Positions 16,717 through 26,116 of a stretch of DNA of 64,000 bases are shown piece by piece (position 1 is the first letter of the stretch; each line of letters opens with the position of its first letter). Origin of the DNA: Rhizobium etli 8C-3 (GTDB taxonomy: Bacteria; Pseudomonadota; Alphaproteobacteria; Rhizobiales; Rhizobiaceae). The position numbers and the translations under genes were made by a program. The notes under the pieces were generated by a model that was given only the letters and a program-made list of their open reading frames with translations, made no database searches and had not been told where the DNA came from. The stretch spans positions 1,116,001 to 1,180,000 of the forward strand of contig NZ_CP017244.1 in assembly GCF_001908375.1 (NCBI RefSeq). The letters run 5' to 3'.

Positions 16717-17835
16717 ATGAAAGAAGATAGCGTAATTTTCATCGGCTTGGATACGTCCAAGTTGAAGATTTCAGTGGCCGTTGCCGAAGGAGAACGCAAC
16801 GGCGAGATCCGGTTTTTCGGCGACATCTCTTCCGAGCCGGCGTCTGTGGCATCGCTGGTCAACAAGCTTTCCAAGCGTGGAGCCAAGCTTCACTTTTGCT
16901 ATGAGGCGGGTCCCACCGGTTACGGCCTTTACCGTCAAATTGTCGAGCTGGGGCATGACTGCGTGGTGGTGGCGCCGTCGCTGGTGCCTAAGCGAGCGGG
17001 CGACCGGGTGAAGACCAACCGCCGGGATGCCGTAAGCCTGGCGCGCCTGCACCGCGCCGGCGAGCTGACCGCGGTCTGGATTCCGGATGAAGCTCATGAG
17101 GCGATCCGCGACCTGGTGCGGGCTCGCGAGGCGGCCAGCGATGCGCTGAAACAGGCACGCCAGCAACTTCAGTCTTTCTTGTTGCGTCATGGCCGGATCT
17201 ATACCGGCCGCAAACCATGGACGCGCGCCCATACAAGATGGCTGACGTGCCAGGCCTTCGATCATCCCGCCCACCACATCCTGTTGGCGGAATATTGCCA
17301 GGCCATCGAGGATGCAGACGTGCGCCTGGGCCGACTGACCGAGCTGGTGGTGGAGACTGCAGCATCCTGGTCGATGGCCCCGGTTGTGGCCGCCTACCAA
17401 GCGATGCGCGGTGTTGCATTCATGACAGCGGTCACCTTTGTGGTCGAAATCGGCGACGTCAGGCGCTTTGATAATCCTCGTCAGTTGATGGCGTATCTTG
17501 GTCTTGTGCCGTCGGAAAGCTCGACGGGCGAACGGGTCAAGCGTAGTGGGATCACCAAGGCAGGCAACACAAGGGCGCGTCGGGTCCTCATCGAAGGCGC
17601 CTGGACGTATCGCTTCCCTGCACGTGTAAGCCCGACGATCCAGGCGCGGCTGGAGGGACTACCAAGGAGCGTTCGAGAAATTGCCTGGAAAGGCCAGGTG
17701 AGGCTTTGCGCGCGCTACCGCAAGCTGATGGCGGCAGGCAAGCCGAAGGTCGTCGCGGTCACCGCCATTGCCCGGGAGATGGCAGCTTTTCTTTGGGCGA
17801 TTGGACAGGAAGTCGCTCCCACAGCAAAAATCTAA
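16717..17835 (+). CDS. IS110 family transposase
   Basis: This 372-aa IS110 transposase has an N-terminal DEDD (RuvC-like) domain starting IFIGLDTSKLKISVAVAEG, with YEAGPTGYGLYR and VKTNRRDAVSLARL. The C-terminal Tnp_20 domain (MRGVAFMTAVTFVVEIGD; LMAYLGLVPSESSTG; KAGNTRARRVLIEGAW) contains the conserved catalytic Ser region. The gene is full length and undisrupted, so the element may be active. It sits beside the truncated IS30 copy, which it may have invaded. Confidence 0.92.
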   Translation: MKEDSVIFIGLDTSKLKISVAVAEGERNGEIRFFGDISSEPASVASLVNKLSKRGAKLHFCYEAGPTGYGLYRQIVELGHDCVVVAPSLVPKRAGDRVKTNRRDAVSLARLHRAGELTAVWIPDEAHEAIRDLVRAREAASDALKQARQQLQSFLLRHGRIYTGRKPWTRAHTRWLTCQAFDHPAHHILLAEYCQAIEDADVRLGRLTELVVETAASWSMAPVVAAYQAMRGVAFMTAVTFVVEIGDVRRFDNPRQLMAYLGLVPSESSTGERVKRSGITKAGNTRARRVLIEGAWTYRFPARVSPTIQARLEGLPRSVREIAWKGQVRLCARYRKLMAAGKPKVVAVTAIAREMAAFLWAIGQEVAPTAKI

Positions 17836-17885
17836 AGCCTATCGTCGGTGCAAGGCGCGACAAACCAGTCGAGAGGCAAACATCT

Positions 17886-18075
17886 GCTGTTGAACAAAGA
17901 TGGAGGCAGGGTTCCGGTGGGGAACCCTCGTCATCTCTATGTGGCGGATAAAATCCATGCCCGATGTTAGATAGAGGCAGCCCCAGACGAACATACGGAA
18001 ATGCGGTACCCAGCCCGCGCATAAGAGTATGCCAGCCGTCGTCAAAATGCCCTGTCTCCTCCTTTGTTCAACAGC
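17886..18075. repeat. 190-bp segment bounded by imperfect inverted repeat, 3' of IS110 transposase
   Basis: The left arm (17886-17911) begins GCTGTTGAACAAAG, and the right arm (18050-18075) ends CTTTGTTCAACAGC. Over about 26 bases only three or so positions fail to pair. A tight hairpin at 17908-17928 (AGGGTTCC, 5-base loop, GGAACCCT) adjoins the left arm. It could be the right end of the IS110 element, a structured RNA, or a small inverted-repeat element. No protein is encoded here. Confidence 0.55.
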
Positions 18076-18325
18076 TTCACGCATGTGCTTTCGTCGTCAA
18101 AGCCGGAAGGAAAAAATCATGACGAAAGAGCTTGCATACGAACATAAGAGAGATGCGACAGTCGTCGCCTCTTGGGATGCTCGTCAAACGTAAGCATTTC
18201 GAAGGAAGGATGGCTGCGTGAAGCAGGCGGAGCCCGTGAGCCTTCGGAGCATCATGTCTTGTTTGATCGTGAGTCGCAGAAGGAATTGCATCGTTTTGAA
18301 TTGATCCAGCAGACTCGCTGATGGG
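18076..18325. other. Intergenic DNA downstream of IS110
   Basis: No recognisable gene is present. One very short plus-strand frame near 18118 (24 codons, MTKELAYEHKRDA) has an upstream GGAAGGA but no known relative; it may be a relic. Confidence 0.4.
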
Positions 18326-19606
18326 TTATTGCGCGTCGTCTTCTTCCGAGTGCCTATGCCTGATATTTCGCACAACAAGGGAAATTCCCAATACGACCAC
18401 AGGGACCGAGATCGCCGTCACAATTTCTGGTCCAAACTTGATGCCGAACAAGGGTACTCCTTTGGCGACATATCCAATCAGCCCCACGACATAGTATGAA
18501 ATGGCAGCAACGGAGAGGCCCTCAACGGTCTGCTGCAGGCGTAATTGCATTTTTGCCCTTCGGTCCATGGAGTTTAGCAACGTCATGTTGATCTGCTCCA
18601 ACTCGACATCGATCCAGCTCCTGAGCAAGGACGTGGCACGAGCCAGTTTGCGCGAGAGATTTGCCTGGCGCTCCTCTACCGATTGGCAGGTTCGCATCGC
18701 CGGTGCCAGGCGCCGCTCCAAGAAAGTGCCAAGGCTCTCGCTCCCGGACGTCGCTGTCTCGGCAAGTGCCCGAATTCGCTCCTGGACAATTTCGTAATAG
18801 GCGCGGCTGGCGCCGAACCGGTAAAGACTCATTGCAGCATTCGCTTCGAGTTCGGCCGCCAGACGAGTAATTTCCGCAAGCAGTTGATCGGCTTCGTCGC
18901 GAGCGTGCTGCTTCATCCGCTGAGTGACTGCCGTCAGGCTAGCTTCTATCCGCCGGATCTCGGGCGACAGCGATTGCGCCAAAGGCAATGCCATCATTGC
19001 AAGTGTTCTATAGGTCTCGATATCCAGGAGCTTCTGAACGAGCGCGCCGCGCGAGCTGTCGGATAGACCGCGGTCAATGACGAGGATCTTCGTCAAGCCA
19101 TCTCCATCCGGACGGAAATCCGTAAGAATGGTGGCCTCCCCGCTTCTCAGATCGCTGCGGCAGAGGCTCGTCCGGTCGAAAACGGCGAGGTCTTTCTGTG
19201 TCTCTTCAGTGTCGGGTCTGATCTCCAGTCGTATGCCCGAGATAAAGGGTCCCGGTTGCGAAAACCCGTCGCCAAATGGATGCACAGGGACCTCGGCTCC
19301 AAACTTTTCTGGAGCGGGGCTGTCCCAAAAATAGGTCGAGAATTCCGTGTGGCGTTCCCATCTCAGCGTCCCTTGTCCCCAGCTGATCGCATGATGATTG
19401 GTCTCGTGAGACGGAGGCGGCGATCCACTCGATTGGGACAGCCGCTTTACGATATCATGATCCTGATCGGGCTCGCTGTCCGTCAAGAAGGCAAGCTGAA
19501 AGATGACGCGAGGCACTGAAATTAGGGCATATGGCCGAGCGTGGATTTCGCCCACCGCTCTTTCACGAAGAGCGGCCGGTCTGAAAGCAAAAACACCCCT
19601 GCTCAT
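18326..19606 (-). CDS. DUF3422 family membrane protein
   Basis: This 426-aa protein is of the DUF3422 family, common in alphaproteobacteria and of unknown function. It opens with RPAALRERAVGEIHARPY and has HHAISWGQGTLRWERHTEF. A long helical, probably coiled-coil middle part follows, and then two C-terminal membrane segments (LSVAAISYYVVGLIGYVA and IVTAISVPVVVLGISLVV), ending in a charged tail. ATG 19606 (MSRGVFAFRP) is chosen over a GTG 39 bases upstream because family homology begins there and GGGGG precedes it. It appears monocistronic. Confidence 0.88.
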   Translation of the reverse strand: MSRGVFAFRPAALRERAVGEIHARPYALISVPRVIFQLAFLTDSEPDQDHDIVKRLSQSSGSPPPSHETNHHAISWGQGTLRWERHTEFSTYFWDSPAPEKFGAEVPVHPFGDGFSQPGPFISGIRLEIRPDTEETQKDLAVFDRTSLCRSDLRSGEATILTDFRPDGDGLTKILVIDRGLSDSSRGALVQKLLDIETYRTLAMMALPLAQSLSPEIRRIEASLTAVTQRMKQHARDEADQLLAEITRLAAELEANAAMSLYRFGASRAYYEIVQERIRALAETATSGSESLGTFLERRLAPAMRTCQSVEERQANLSRKLARATSLLRSWIDVELEQINMTLLNSMDRRAKMQLRLQQTVEGLSVAAISYYVVGLIGYVAKGVPLFGIKFGPEIVTAISVPVVVLGISLVVRNIRHRHSEEDDAQ

Positions 19607-19894
19607 TTGACCCCCGGAAACAGTTGAGTTTCTACCCGTTGCCACGCCTCAAATGTCATGTAAATCAGTTTGTTAAGCTAGCTTGAGTTTAATCGATTAT
19701 AGCGCAGCGGTCCGCTTGAACGCCGATGTATATGGCCGCCTCGTCACTTGCATCCCGCCGAACTCGGCAGCTGGTGCGGATCGCTGTAGCGTTGGATCGT
19801 CACGGCCAGCCTCCATGGCGGCCCCAAACGCTTCAGCGTTGAACACGTGAACAAGATCTCCACCCGGCGCGCTCGCGATTAGCTGATATCAGCC
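19607..19894. other. Intergenic stretch
   Basis: No gene is recognised between the DUF3422 start and the NnrS-like remnant. The part nearest 19620-19690 is A/T-rich and probably holds the DUF3422 promoter. Confidence 0.4.
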
Positions 19895-20260
19895 GGCTGC
19901 AAATAGATCGACATGGAAATTTGCAATCGTGCCGGCGAGTATCCGCAGCAATGCGAGGAAAACCAATGCAAAAATGCAAAGGCCATCATCGTCGCCAGGC
20001 AAGACACCACAGGAGCACGACAATCATCGTGCCGCCTAAGCGAACCTGGACCTTGCTTTGTCCAGGCGGGTAGCGCGAATGAATAGCGAGCAGCCGACAG
20101 CGCCCCCGCCATGCCGAACACGAGCTCATGCAAGCGCCATTGCCCGATTGCCCCGGTCGTCCAGAGATTATGGTTGCTATCGGGCGCCGCATGCCGGAAG
20201 TGGCAGCGCGGCGCCTATCAGCCAACCGATAGTGACGGTTGCGGCAGGCTTGTCGCCCTT
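19895..20260 (-). pseudogene. NnrS-like membrane protein remnant
   Basis: Several frames on the minus strand together resemble the N-terminal half of NnrS, a multi-pass membrane protein linked to nitrogen-oxide metabolism. They read DKPAATVTIGWLIGAALPL near 20240, then LHELVFGMAGAL and FALPAWTKQ near 20130-20050, and DDGLCIFALVFLALLRILAG near 19990-19930. The HEL/MFG...LPAWT pattern is the NnrS signature, but frameshifts and gaps break it up. It is not functional. Confidence 0.5.
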
Positions 20261-20323
20261 CCCTCGCCCACCCGGCACTTAATATCCACCGCACTGCTTC
20301 GGCATGCGGCCGCTTTTCCCGTT

Positions 20324-20584
20324 TCAAGCAGCTTGCGCAGCTGCCTTCAAAGGGATCTCGACGTCGATTTCCAAAATCGACACGTGCTCATTGCGATCCA
20401 TCTTTACTTGGACCTTATCATTGTCGAGCTGCACGTGCTTGGCAATGACCGCAAGGATTTCCTCGCGCAGCAGAGATACAAGGTCTGAACCCACCGACGA
20501 GCGTTCGTGGGCCAGAAGCACCTGCAGGCGTTCACGGGCCGCGGGGGCTGTTTTCTTCTTGCCGAAAAGACTGAAGATGTTCAT
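20324..20584 (-). CDS. minE: Cell division topological specificity factor MinE
   Basis: This 86-aa MinE starts [20 protein letters not shown], with the membrane-targeting start and the MinD-binding helix ([12 protein letters not shown]). The C-terminal dimerisation domain ([20 protein letters not shown]) completes it. It stimulates MinD ATPase and drives pole-to-pole oscillation that keeps the Z ring at midcell. Its start overlaps the minD stop by 4 bases, so it is coupled to minD in a minCDE operon. Confidence 0.96.
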   Translation of the reverse strand: MNIFSLFGKKKTAPAARERLQVLLAHERSSVGSDLVSLLREEILAVIAKHVQLDNDKVQVKMDRNEHVSILEIDVEIPLKAAAQAA

Positions 20585-21396
20585 GCGGCCCTCCGTCCGA
20601 AAATCTTGCCGAAGAGACCGCGCTTTTCCCCGGGAATTGTGATCGGCACTTCCTCACCGGCAAGACGGCGCGCGGCATCGAAATACGCCATTGCGGGTGC
20701 ACTGCGGCTATCAGCGAGCGTCACAGGCGCGCCAATATTGGAGGCGCGTAGAACATCCATGCTTTCGGGAACAATGCCGAGCAGCGGAATGGAAAGGATC
20801 TCCAGAACGTCATCGACTTTGAGCATGTCGCCGCGTTCGGCTCGGTTGGCATCATAGCGGGTCAGAAGCAGATGCTTCTCCATCCGCTCGCCGCGTTCTG
20901 CCTTGGCGGTCTTGGCGTCCAATAAGCCAATGATGCGGTCCGAATCACGGACCGAAGAAACTTCCGGGTTGGTGACGACGACGGCGATATCGGCATGGCG
21001 CATTGCAAGGGTCGCCCCACGTTCGATGCCTGCAGGGCTATCGCAGATGATCCAGTCGAAGTGGCGCTTCAAGTCGGCCATGACACGTTCGACACCCTCC
21101 GGGGTCAGGTTGTCCTTGTCGCGTGTTTGCGATGCCGGGAGCAAAAACAGCGTCTCGAGCCGCTTGTCGCGTATCAGCGCCTGGGGGAGCTTGGCGTCGC
21201 CTTGTATGACGTTGATCAGGTCATAGACGACCCTTCGCTCTGCACCCATCACCAGATCGAGATTGCGAAGCCCGACGTCAAAATCGACGACGACCACTTT
21301 TTCGTTCCTCTGCGCCAGAGCCGCTCCAAGCGCGGCGGTGGAAGTTGTCTTGCCAACTCCGCCTTTGCCTGAAGTGACGACGATGACTTTCCCCAT
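20581..21396 (-). CDS. minD: Septum site-determining ATPase MinD
   Basis: This 271-aa ParA-family ATPase has the deviant Walker A KGGVGKTT at residues 11-18, [11 protein letters not shown] and DSPAGIE. An amphipathic C-terminal membrane anchor ([12 protein letters not shown]) follows. It recruits MinC to the membrane and oscillates with MinE. The length and all motifs are normal. It lies 32 bases after minC and overlaps minE. Confidence 0.97.
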   Translation of the reverse strand: MGKVIVVTSGKGGVGKTTSTAALGAALAQRNEKVVVVDFDVGLRNLDLVMGAERRVVYDLINVIQGDAKLPQALIRDKRLETLFLLPASQTRDKDNLTPEGVERVMADLKRHFDWIICDSPAGIERGATLAMRHADIAVVVTNPEVSSVRDSDRIIGLLDAKTAKAERGERMEKHLLLTRYDANRAERGDMLKVDDVLEILSIPLLGIVPESMDVLRASNIGAPVTLADSRSAPAMAYFDAARRLAGEEVPITIPGEKRGLFGKIFGRRAA

Positions 21397-21428
21397 CTTG
21401 CTCTCCTGTGTCCTAGCCGGCTTTCGGC

Positions 21429-22151
21429 TCAGATAAGTTTCTCTGCCATGATCGTGTCGCCTTCCAGCCAGAGCTGGACAGCTTCTCCTCGAAGGCCCGG
21501 GGCCATGTCTTCGGCGGTCTTGTAGACGCCATCAATCGCAACCAGCTCTGCCTCCAGCTTTCGGCAGAAGATCCGCGCGGACGCATTTCCGACCGACCCT
21601 GCCATTACCCGGCCCCGCAAGGTCCCATAAACATGGACCGAACCTCCGGCGATGACCTCCGAACCGGAGGCAACAGAACCGACGATGGTGACATCGCCTT
21701 CTGGGAAAATCACCGACTGGCCCGAACGCACGGGCTGCCGGATTACGATGGACTGGAGTACCGGCCGCGCTTCGCTTGCCGGCGCCTTGCTTTGCAAATC
21801 GATGATCGGTTCGGCTTTTGGCAGCTCAAAGTCGGAAACCGGCCGTCCGCCTTTCAATGAAGGCGGCATGCCTGGCCCGAGGATTGACGGCCGCCCTCCC
21901 TCGATTCCCATGATGCTGACATTGCGTTGCGTCAGTTGCGCAATCAGGTCCTTCAATTGTGATCGGTCGATCTGCAGGTCCGTGACATCCAGCACGATGG
22001 GTCGGCCCAGAAAAAATCCCGCTGAGCGAGCTGCGAGATCATCCAGCCTCGCCAGCCAATCATCGAGCGGGAGGTCTGGAGAAAGCATGACCGCGAGGAA
22101 AGAGCGGCCCTTGATGCGGATAGAGCGAGCGTCTGTTAGCACTATGGTCAT
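21429..22151 (-). CDS. minC: Septum site-determining inhibitor MinC
   Basis: This 240-aa FtsZ-assembly inhibitor has an N-terminal domain (TDARSIRIKGRSFLAVML) and a C-terminal beta-helix domain with GDVTIVGSVASGSEVIAGG and IHVYGTLRGR-type repeats. The C-terminal domain binds MinD. In rhizobia minCDE commonly sits on a secondary replicon rather than the main chromosome, which supports a chromid origin for this window. It is the first gene of the operon. Its upstream region has a GTTAAC-AAAAA-GTTAAC inverted repeat near 22190-22210. Confidence 0.95.
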   Translation of the reverse strand: MTIVLTDARSIRIKGRSFLAVMLSPDLPLDDWLARLDDLAARSAGFFLGRPIVLDVTDLQIDRSQLKDLIAQLTQRNVSIMGIEGGRPSILGPGMPPSLKGGRPVSDFELPKAEPIIDLQSKAPASEARPVLQSIVIRQPVRSGQSVIFPEGDVTIVGSVASGSEVIAGGSVHVYGTLRGRVMAGSVGNASARIFCRKLEAELVAIDGVYKTAEDMAPGLRGEAVQLWLEGDTIMAEKLI

Positions 22152-22243
22152 CTATGTTAAGAAATCGTTGACCATGTCTACCGCTGCCATGGTTAACAAA
22201 AAGTTAACAGGCTAGAGAAAGGTTGCACAGCCGCTGGACAATG

Positions 22244-24373
22244 TCATGCGGCTGGATCTTCTTGGCGAAGTTTCTTCGAAATCTCCCGTGCCGACATGGG
22301 CTTTCCGACGTGATATCCTTGAAGCTGATCACATCCTGTATCGCGCAGTATCGCTGCCTGACGAGCATTCTCGATTCCCTCGGCGGTTACCGGAATATTT
22401 AGAGCCGTCGCCAAGGAGACCGTCGCGCGAAGTACCTCAATGCCGTTTGCAGTGTCCTCGACACCCGAAACAAGCGATCGATCGATCTTCATCCGATCGA
22501 AGCCAAACTGCCGCAGAGCGCCAATGCTCGCATAGCCGCAACCGAAGTCGTCAAGCGCGAACTTGATTCCGACGCGCTTAAGCTGGTCTATGGACCGGCG
22601 GGCCTGATCAGGATTGGTCATGAGGACGCCTTCGGTTATTTCCAAAGTCAAGCGGCTGGCGTCGAAATCTGTTTCTTTCAGAACCGCAATCACTTGCGCC
22701 CCAAAGTCGGGGTTACATAGCTGGATTGGCGACACATTGACGGACAACGTCAGACCGGGCCAAGCTCTTGCATGGGAGATCGCCGCACGCAGCATATGAA
22801 CGCCGAGAGCGTCTATGAGGCCGGATTTTTCAGCAAGCGGGATGAAAACCTCCGGACTGACCTTTCCGGTGGCGCTGTGCCAGCGCGCCAAGGCCTCAAG
22901 GCCGGTGATCTCACCTGTGGCGGCAGAAACGAGCGGCTGGAAGACGGGTTCGATTGCTCCACTTCTTATGGCGTTTCTCAATTCGCCTTCCACTTCGCCG
23001 ATACGCACGCATTCGCGGTCGAGCTCGGGATCGTATCCAATTGCTTGACCTCTGCCATGTTCCTTGGCGCGGTAGAGAGCCATGTCGGCCCGTCGAAGCA
23101 GTTCCAGCGGTGTTATGTCCTCGCTTCTGGTTGCGGCTCCGATGCTTGCCCCGACTTCGATCGTTCGCCCGTCGATTTTGAACGACCCGGCAAAGAGGGC
23201 AAGAATTGCCTGTTTGAAGTCGCCGAGCGCGGCCGATCCGACTTGCACCAGCGCAAAATCGTCGCCACCCAGTCTCGCGGCGGCAAAGACTTCCTCATGG
23301 CAGGTCGCCATGGCCTTCGCAACGATGCAGATCAGATCATCGCCGACTGCATGCCCCCAAGCATCGTTGACAGCCTTGAAGCCATCAAGATCAACGAGAT
23401 AGAGCGATACCCCCGGCACAGCCGAGCTTTTGAGATGCTCCAGCACATTCAAAAGACCATGTCTGTTGAGCAGACCGCTCAGACTGTCGTGATCTGCTTC
23501 GAAACGTGCCACGTCGGCCAGCCGACGCAAGCGACGCGCTTCAGAGGCCCCGGCGAAAAGGACGGCTGCCAGAAACAGGCAAAGGATGACCGCGGCAGCC
23601 AGGATGTATGGATAGACCGTCGTAAAGACCGCGTTACCCGGTGCTTTGCTGGGCCAGGCAAGAAAGGCAATGGCAGTGCCGTCCATGTCTTTGATCGGGG
23701 TGCTCAGGAGGCCTGGTTCGGCCACTGCCTGGAGCCGCAGCCCCTCAAGCTCGTATTCACTGGAGAACGTGCCAAGGACGTCGCGCGTGATGTCCTTGTA
23801 GAAGCTCAGTACGCTCAGCCTCGGAAGCTCGGCATCTGTCGAGAAGGGCTGAATTGCCTGCGATGCGACCAGCGCGACACCGTTTCCGGTCTTGAAGAAG
23901 TTGACCAGAGGAGCTTCGCTAGCGATCGCGGCAGCTTTACTCTGCCGCGCGAAGGCCTCGCCAAAATAGTCGCGTGGCCCGAAAGACTTGCCCTTCGCAT
24001 AGGAAGAAATCACCTTTCCATCGGGGCCGGTGACGATTGCGCCGTCATACAGCGGATAGTCCTCGCTGGTCTTCCCCCAGTTGTCATAGGCCCAGGCGGC
24101 GGCACCGGATGAAGCAATGGCGGCATAGGCATCATCCCACACGGCATTGTCCGTTACGGTCCCACTGAGGCGGACTGCAAAGGCTGCGAATGCAGCATCT
24201 GCGGCACGCGTGGCCCGCGCATCGTCGATTTCATTGCCCGAGCGGGTCATGGTTGCAACAACGTGGGCCATCAGGCCCGTCAGCAAAAGAGCAACCGCAA
24301 GGAAGCAGATGGTTGCAGCAATGATGGAAGTCGTTTGAGCACGAGCATATTTCGCTGCAAAACTGGACGACAT
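22244..24373 (-). CDS. Membrane GGDEF-EAL protein with CHASE4-like sensor
   Basis: This 709-aa c-di-GMP enzyme has an N-terminal membrane helix (residues about 15-38) and a periplasmic CHASE4-like region to about 255. A second helix (YILAAAVILCLFLAAVLFAG) precedes a GGDEF domain with LGGDDF in place of GGDEF. The EAL domain has the expected residues: LEALARW, NVSPIQL, ITEGVLM, DDFGCGYAS, KIDRSL and TAEGIE. The phosphodiesterase half looks active, while the conservative Glu-to-Asp change may reduce cyclase activity. It is monocistronic and divergent from the broken cyclase gene at 24651. Confidence 0.92.
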   Translation of the reverse strand: MSSSFAAKYARAQTTSIIAATICFLAVALLLTGLMAHVVATMTRSGNEIDDARATRAADAAFAAFAVRLSGTVTDNAVWDDAYAAIASSGAAAWAYDNWGKTSEDYPLYDGAIVTGPDGKVISSYAKGKSFGPRDYFGEAFARQSKAAAIASEAPLVNFFKTGNGVALVASQAIQPFSTDAELPRLSVLSFYKDITRDVLGTFSSEYELEGLRLQAVAEPGLLSTPIKDMDGTAIAFLAWPSKAPGNAVFTTVYPYILAAAVILCLFLAAVLFAGASEARRLRRLADVARFEADHDSLSGLLNRHGLLNVLEHLKSSAVPGVSLYLVDLDGFKAVNDAWGHAVGDDLICIVAKAMATCHEEVFAAARLGGDDFALVQVGSAALGDFKQAILALFAGSFKIDGRTIEVGASIGAATRSEDITPLELLRRADMALYRAKEHGRGQAIGYDPELDRECVRIGEVEGELRNAIRSGAIEPVFQPLVSAATGEITGLEALARWHSATGKVSPEVFIPLAEKSGLIDALGVHMLRAAISHARAWPGLTLSVNVSPIQLCNPDFGAQVIAVLKETDFDASRLTLEITEGVLMTNPDQARRSIDQLKRVGIKFALDDFGCGYASIGALRQFGFDRMKIDRSLVSGVEDTANGIEVLRATVSLATALNIPVTAEGIENARQAAILRDTGCDQLQGYHVGKPMSAREISKKLRQEDPAA

Positions 24374-24650
24374 GAAGGGTCCAAAAAATCCGAGAGTTTA
24401 AGGATCATGTCCTGGGGACGGCAGGAGACATCATGTCCGCAATGCGCTGCATTTCGGTTTTAGCATTCGACCATGTAAGCGTGCTTAAGGAGCGTGGTTA
24501 ACGACAGGAGTAAGCATTCAACGCAGATGGCGGCGGCGAAATGATTGCCCGGCGACCGGACCTCGAAGCGAACACAGCGTTAAGCTGGCCGAAAGAAAAA
24601 AAGCGTAGATAGATCAAATTGATCCACGTTTTCGAGCTGCTGAAACGATC
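24374..24650. promoter_or_regulatory. Divergent promoter region
   Basis: This 277-base gap lies between two divergently oriented c-di-GMP genes. No clear operator was seen. Confidence 0.3.
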
Positions 24651-25830
24651 ATGAGCACAACCTGGCAGATATTGACGGGAAACCTCGCCGTCGTTGCACT
24701 CGTCATGTCGCTTTGGGCACATTTCTATTATCGTCTGCGCAATCTTTCAGCGCTTCAGTCGAGGGTTGCATTCGGTCTGACTATGGGGCTTGGCGCCATT
24801 GCGTCGATGCTACTTTCGATCCCCGTTAACTCCGGCGCATTCATCGATTTGAGATCGTCGCTCATTGCGATCTCCGGGCTGTTTGGCGGGCCAGTCGCAG
24901 CCATTGCCACGATGGCCAAGCGGGCGCCTTTCAGATATTTGCAGGCGGAGCCGGAACAATCAGCGGCATCACCAGCATCCTGCTGATCGGCGCCGTTGGT
25001 CTTGCCGCTCATATGGTCGCTCAAGACCGAAAGATCGGGATTACAGATGTGGTGCTCTTGGCTGTTGCGGTTTGCGTAATACTCGCGGGGTCGACACTGG
25101 TATTGCTCAGCTACGCCGATGACCAAACGCTTGCGACAATCATTGCACCCGCTGTCTTCCTCAATTTCTGCGCCATCATCATCTGCGGGCTCGTCCTGTT
25201 GCAGTTCGAACGCATTGCACTCGAACGTGATCTGTTGACGGCCGCCCTCACCCAGACATCCGACTACCACTACGTCAAGAATAGCCAGAGCCAGTTTGTC
25301 ATCGTCAACCGCAATGTCGCCGAACATCATCACTTCAGTTCGCCGGCAGCGATGATCGGCCTCACCGATTTTCAGCTTGCGACGCAACGGCGCGCAGCAT
25401 GAACTGACCGAGCCGTAACCTGCTGTCGCACGCCATGGCCGGCATGACGGATGGATTTGCGATGTTTGCTCGTGACGGTACGCTGCTATTTTGCAACGAA
25501 CAGTACCGGTGCCTTTTCCCCTTGTCAGCTCCAGCGCGCATTCCCGGAGCCAGTATCAGGGACATTCTGTGAGGCGCAGCAAAGGCGCTGGCCCGCAAAT
25601 TCGTGACAGGTCTTCGGGCGCTGGAAATACCGCATGCGGGCAGCGAATTCCGGTTTGTCACTGCAAGTGTGGGTGTTTCGACGAAGCAAAGTTCATCTTC
25701 CGAACTCGTATCTTCGGAACTGATCAAACGCGCCGACGATGCGCTTTATGATGCCAAGCACAACGGTCGCAACCAGGTCAGCGCCTGGAGAGCCCAAAAA
25801 TGGGATGAGCGTCGGCAAAAGGCGCGATAG
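24651..25830 (+). pseudogene. Membrane diguanylate cyclase, degraded
   Basis: The 5' part encodes LytS-like (5TM) membrane helices (LTMGLGAIASMLLSIPVNSG; LRSSLIAISGLFGGPVAA) but changes frame near 24940. The frame continues as TISGITSILLIGAVGLAAHM and two more helices, with an early stop after DFQLATQRRAA at 25402. A PAS-like piece (GMTDGFAMFARDGTLLFCNE) is in yet another frame and ends in a stop. The end of a GGDEF domain survives from about 25603 (FVTASVGVS; LIKRADDALYDAKHNGRN). The segment with the GGDEF motif itself is deleted, so no cyclase activity is possible. Confidence 0.85.
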
Positions 25831-26077
25831 TGCCCAAGATGATTGCACTACTCCGGGCTCTGTGTGAAAATCTTCGCGCGCTGCGTTATCTTTCCCGCTC
25901 CCCTCGCCCGCCTTCACGGCAGTCACGAATCCAGCTCGCCTGCGAGAGCGGCCAACTGAGAACTCTAAACTCCAGATAGTCGATCTATTGGCCAACAGCT
26001 GTGAGCCATTCAATTCCGGCATCCTGACCTCATCTTGAAGAAGGTTGGTAACTTCCGCCAAGTGAAAGGATCAGGTG
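25831..26077. other. Intergenic stretch
   Basis: It separates the cyclase pseudogene from the convergent Gly/Asn-rich gene. No gene was recognised. Confidence 0.4.
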
Positions 26078-26100
26078 CGCCGGCACCTCAGGTGCCGGCG
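26078..26100. terminator. GC-rich perfect hairpin between convergent genes
   Basis: CGCCGGCACC, loop TCA, GGTGCCGGCG is a perfect 10-bp stem that extends to 11 bp. It starts 17 bases after the stop of the minus-strand gene at 26117, a terminator position. No T-tract follows on either strand, so classical Rho-independent termination is uncertain; it may instead protect the 3' end. Confidence 0.5.
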
Positions 26101-26116
26101 AGTACGTCGCCGATAT

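Noticed and set aside
22772-24112. Long plus-strand frame opposite the GGDEF-EAL gene
   Set aside because: The minus strand has all EAL motifs; the plus frame shows no family features.
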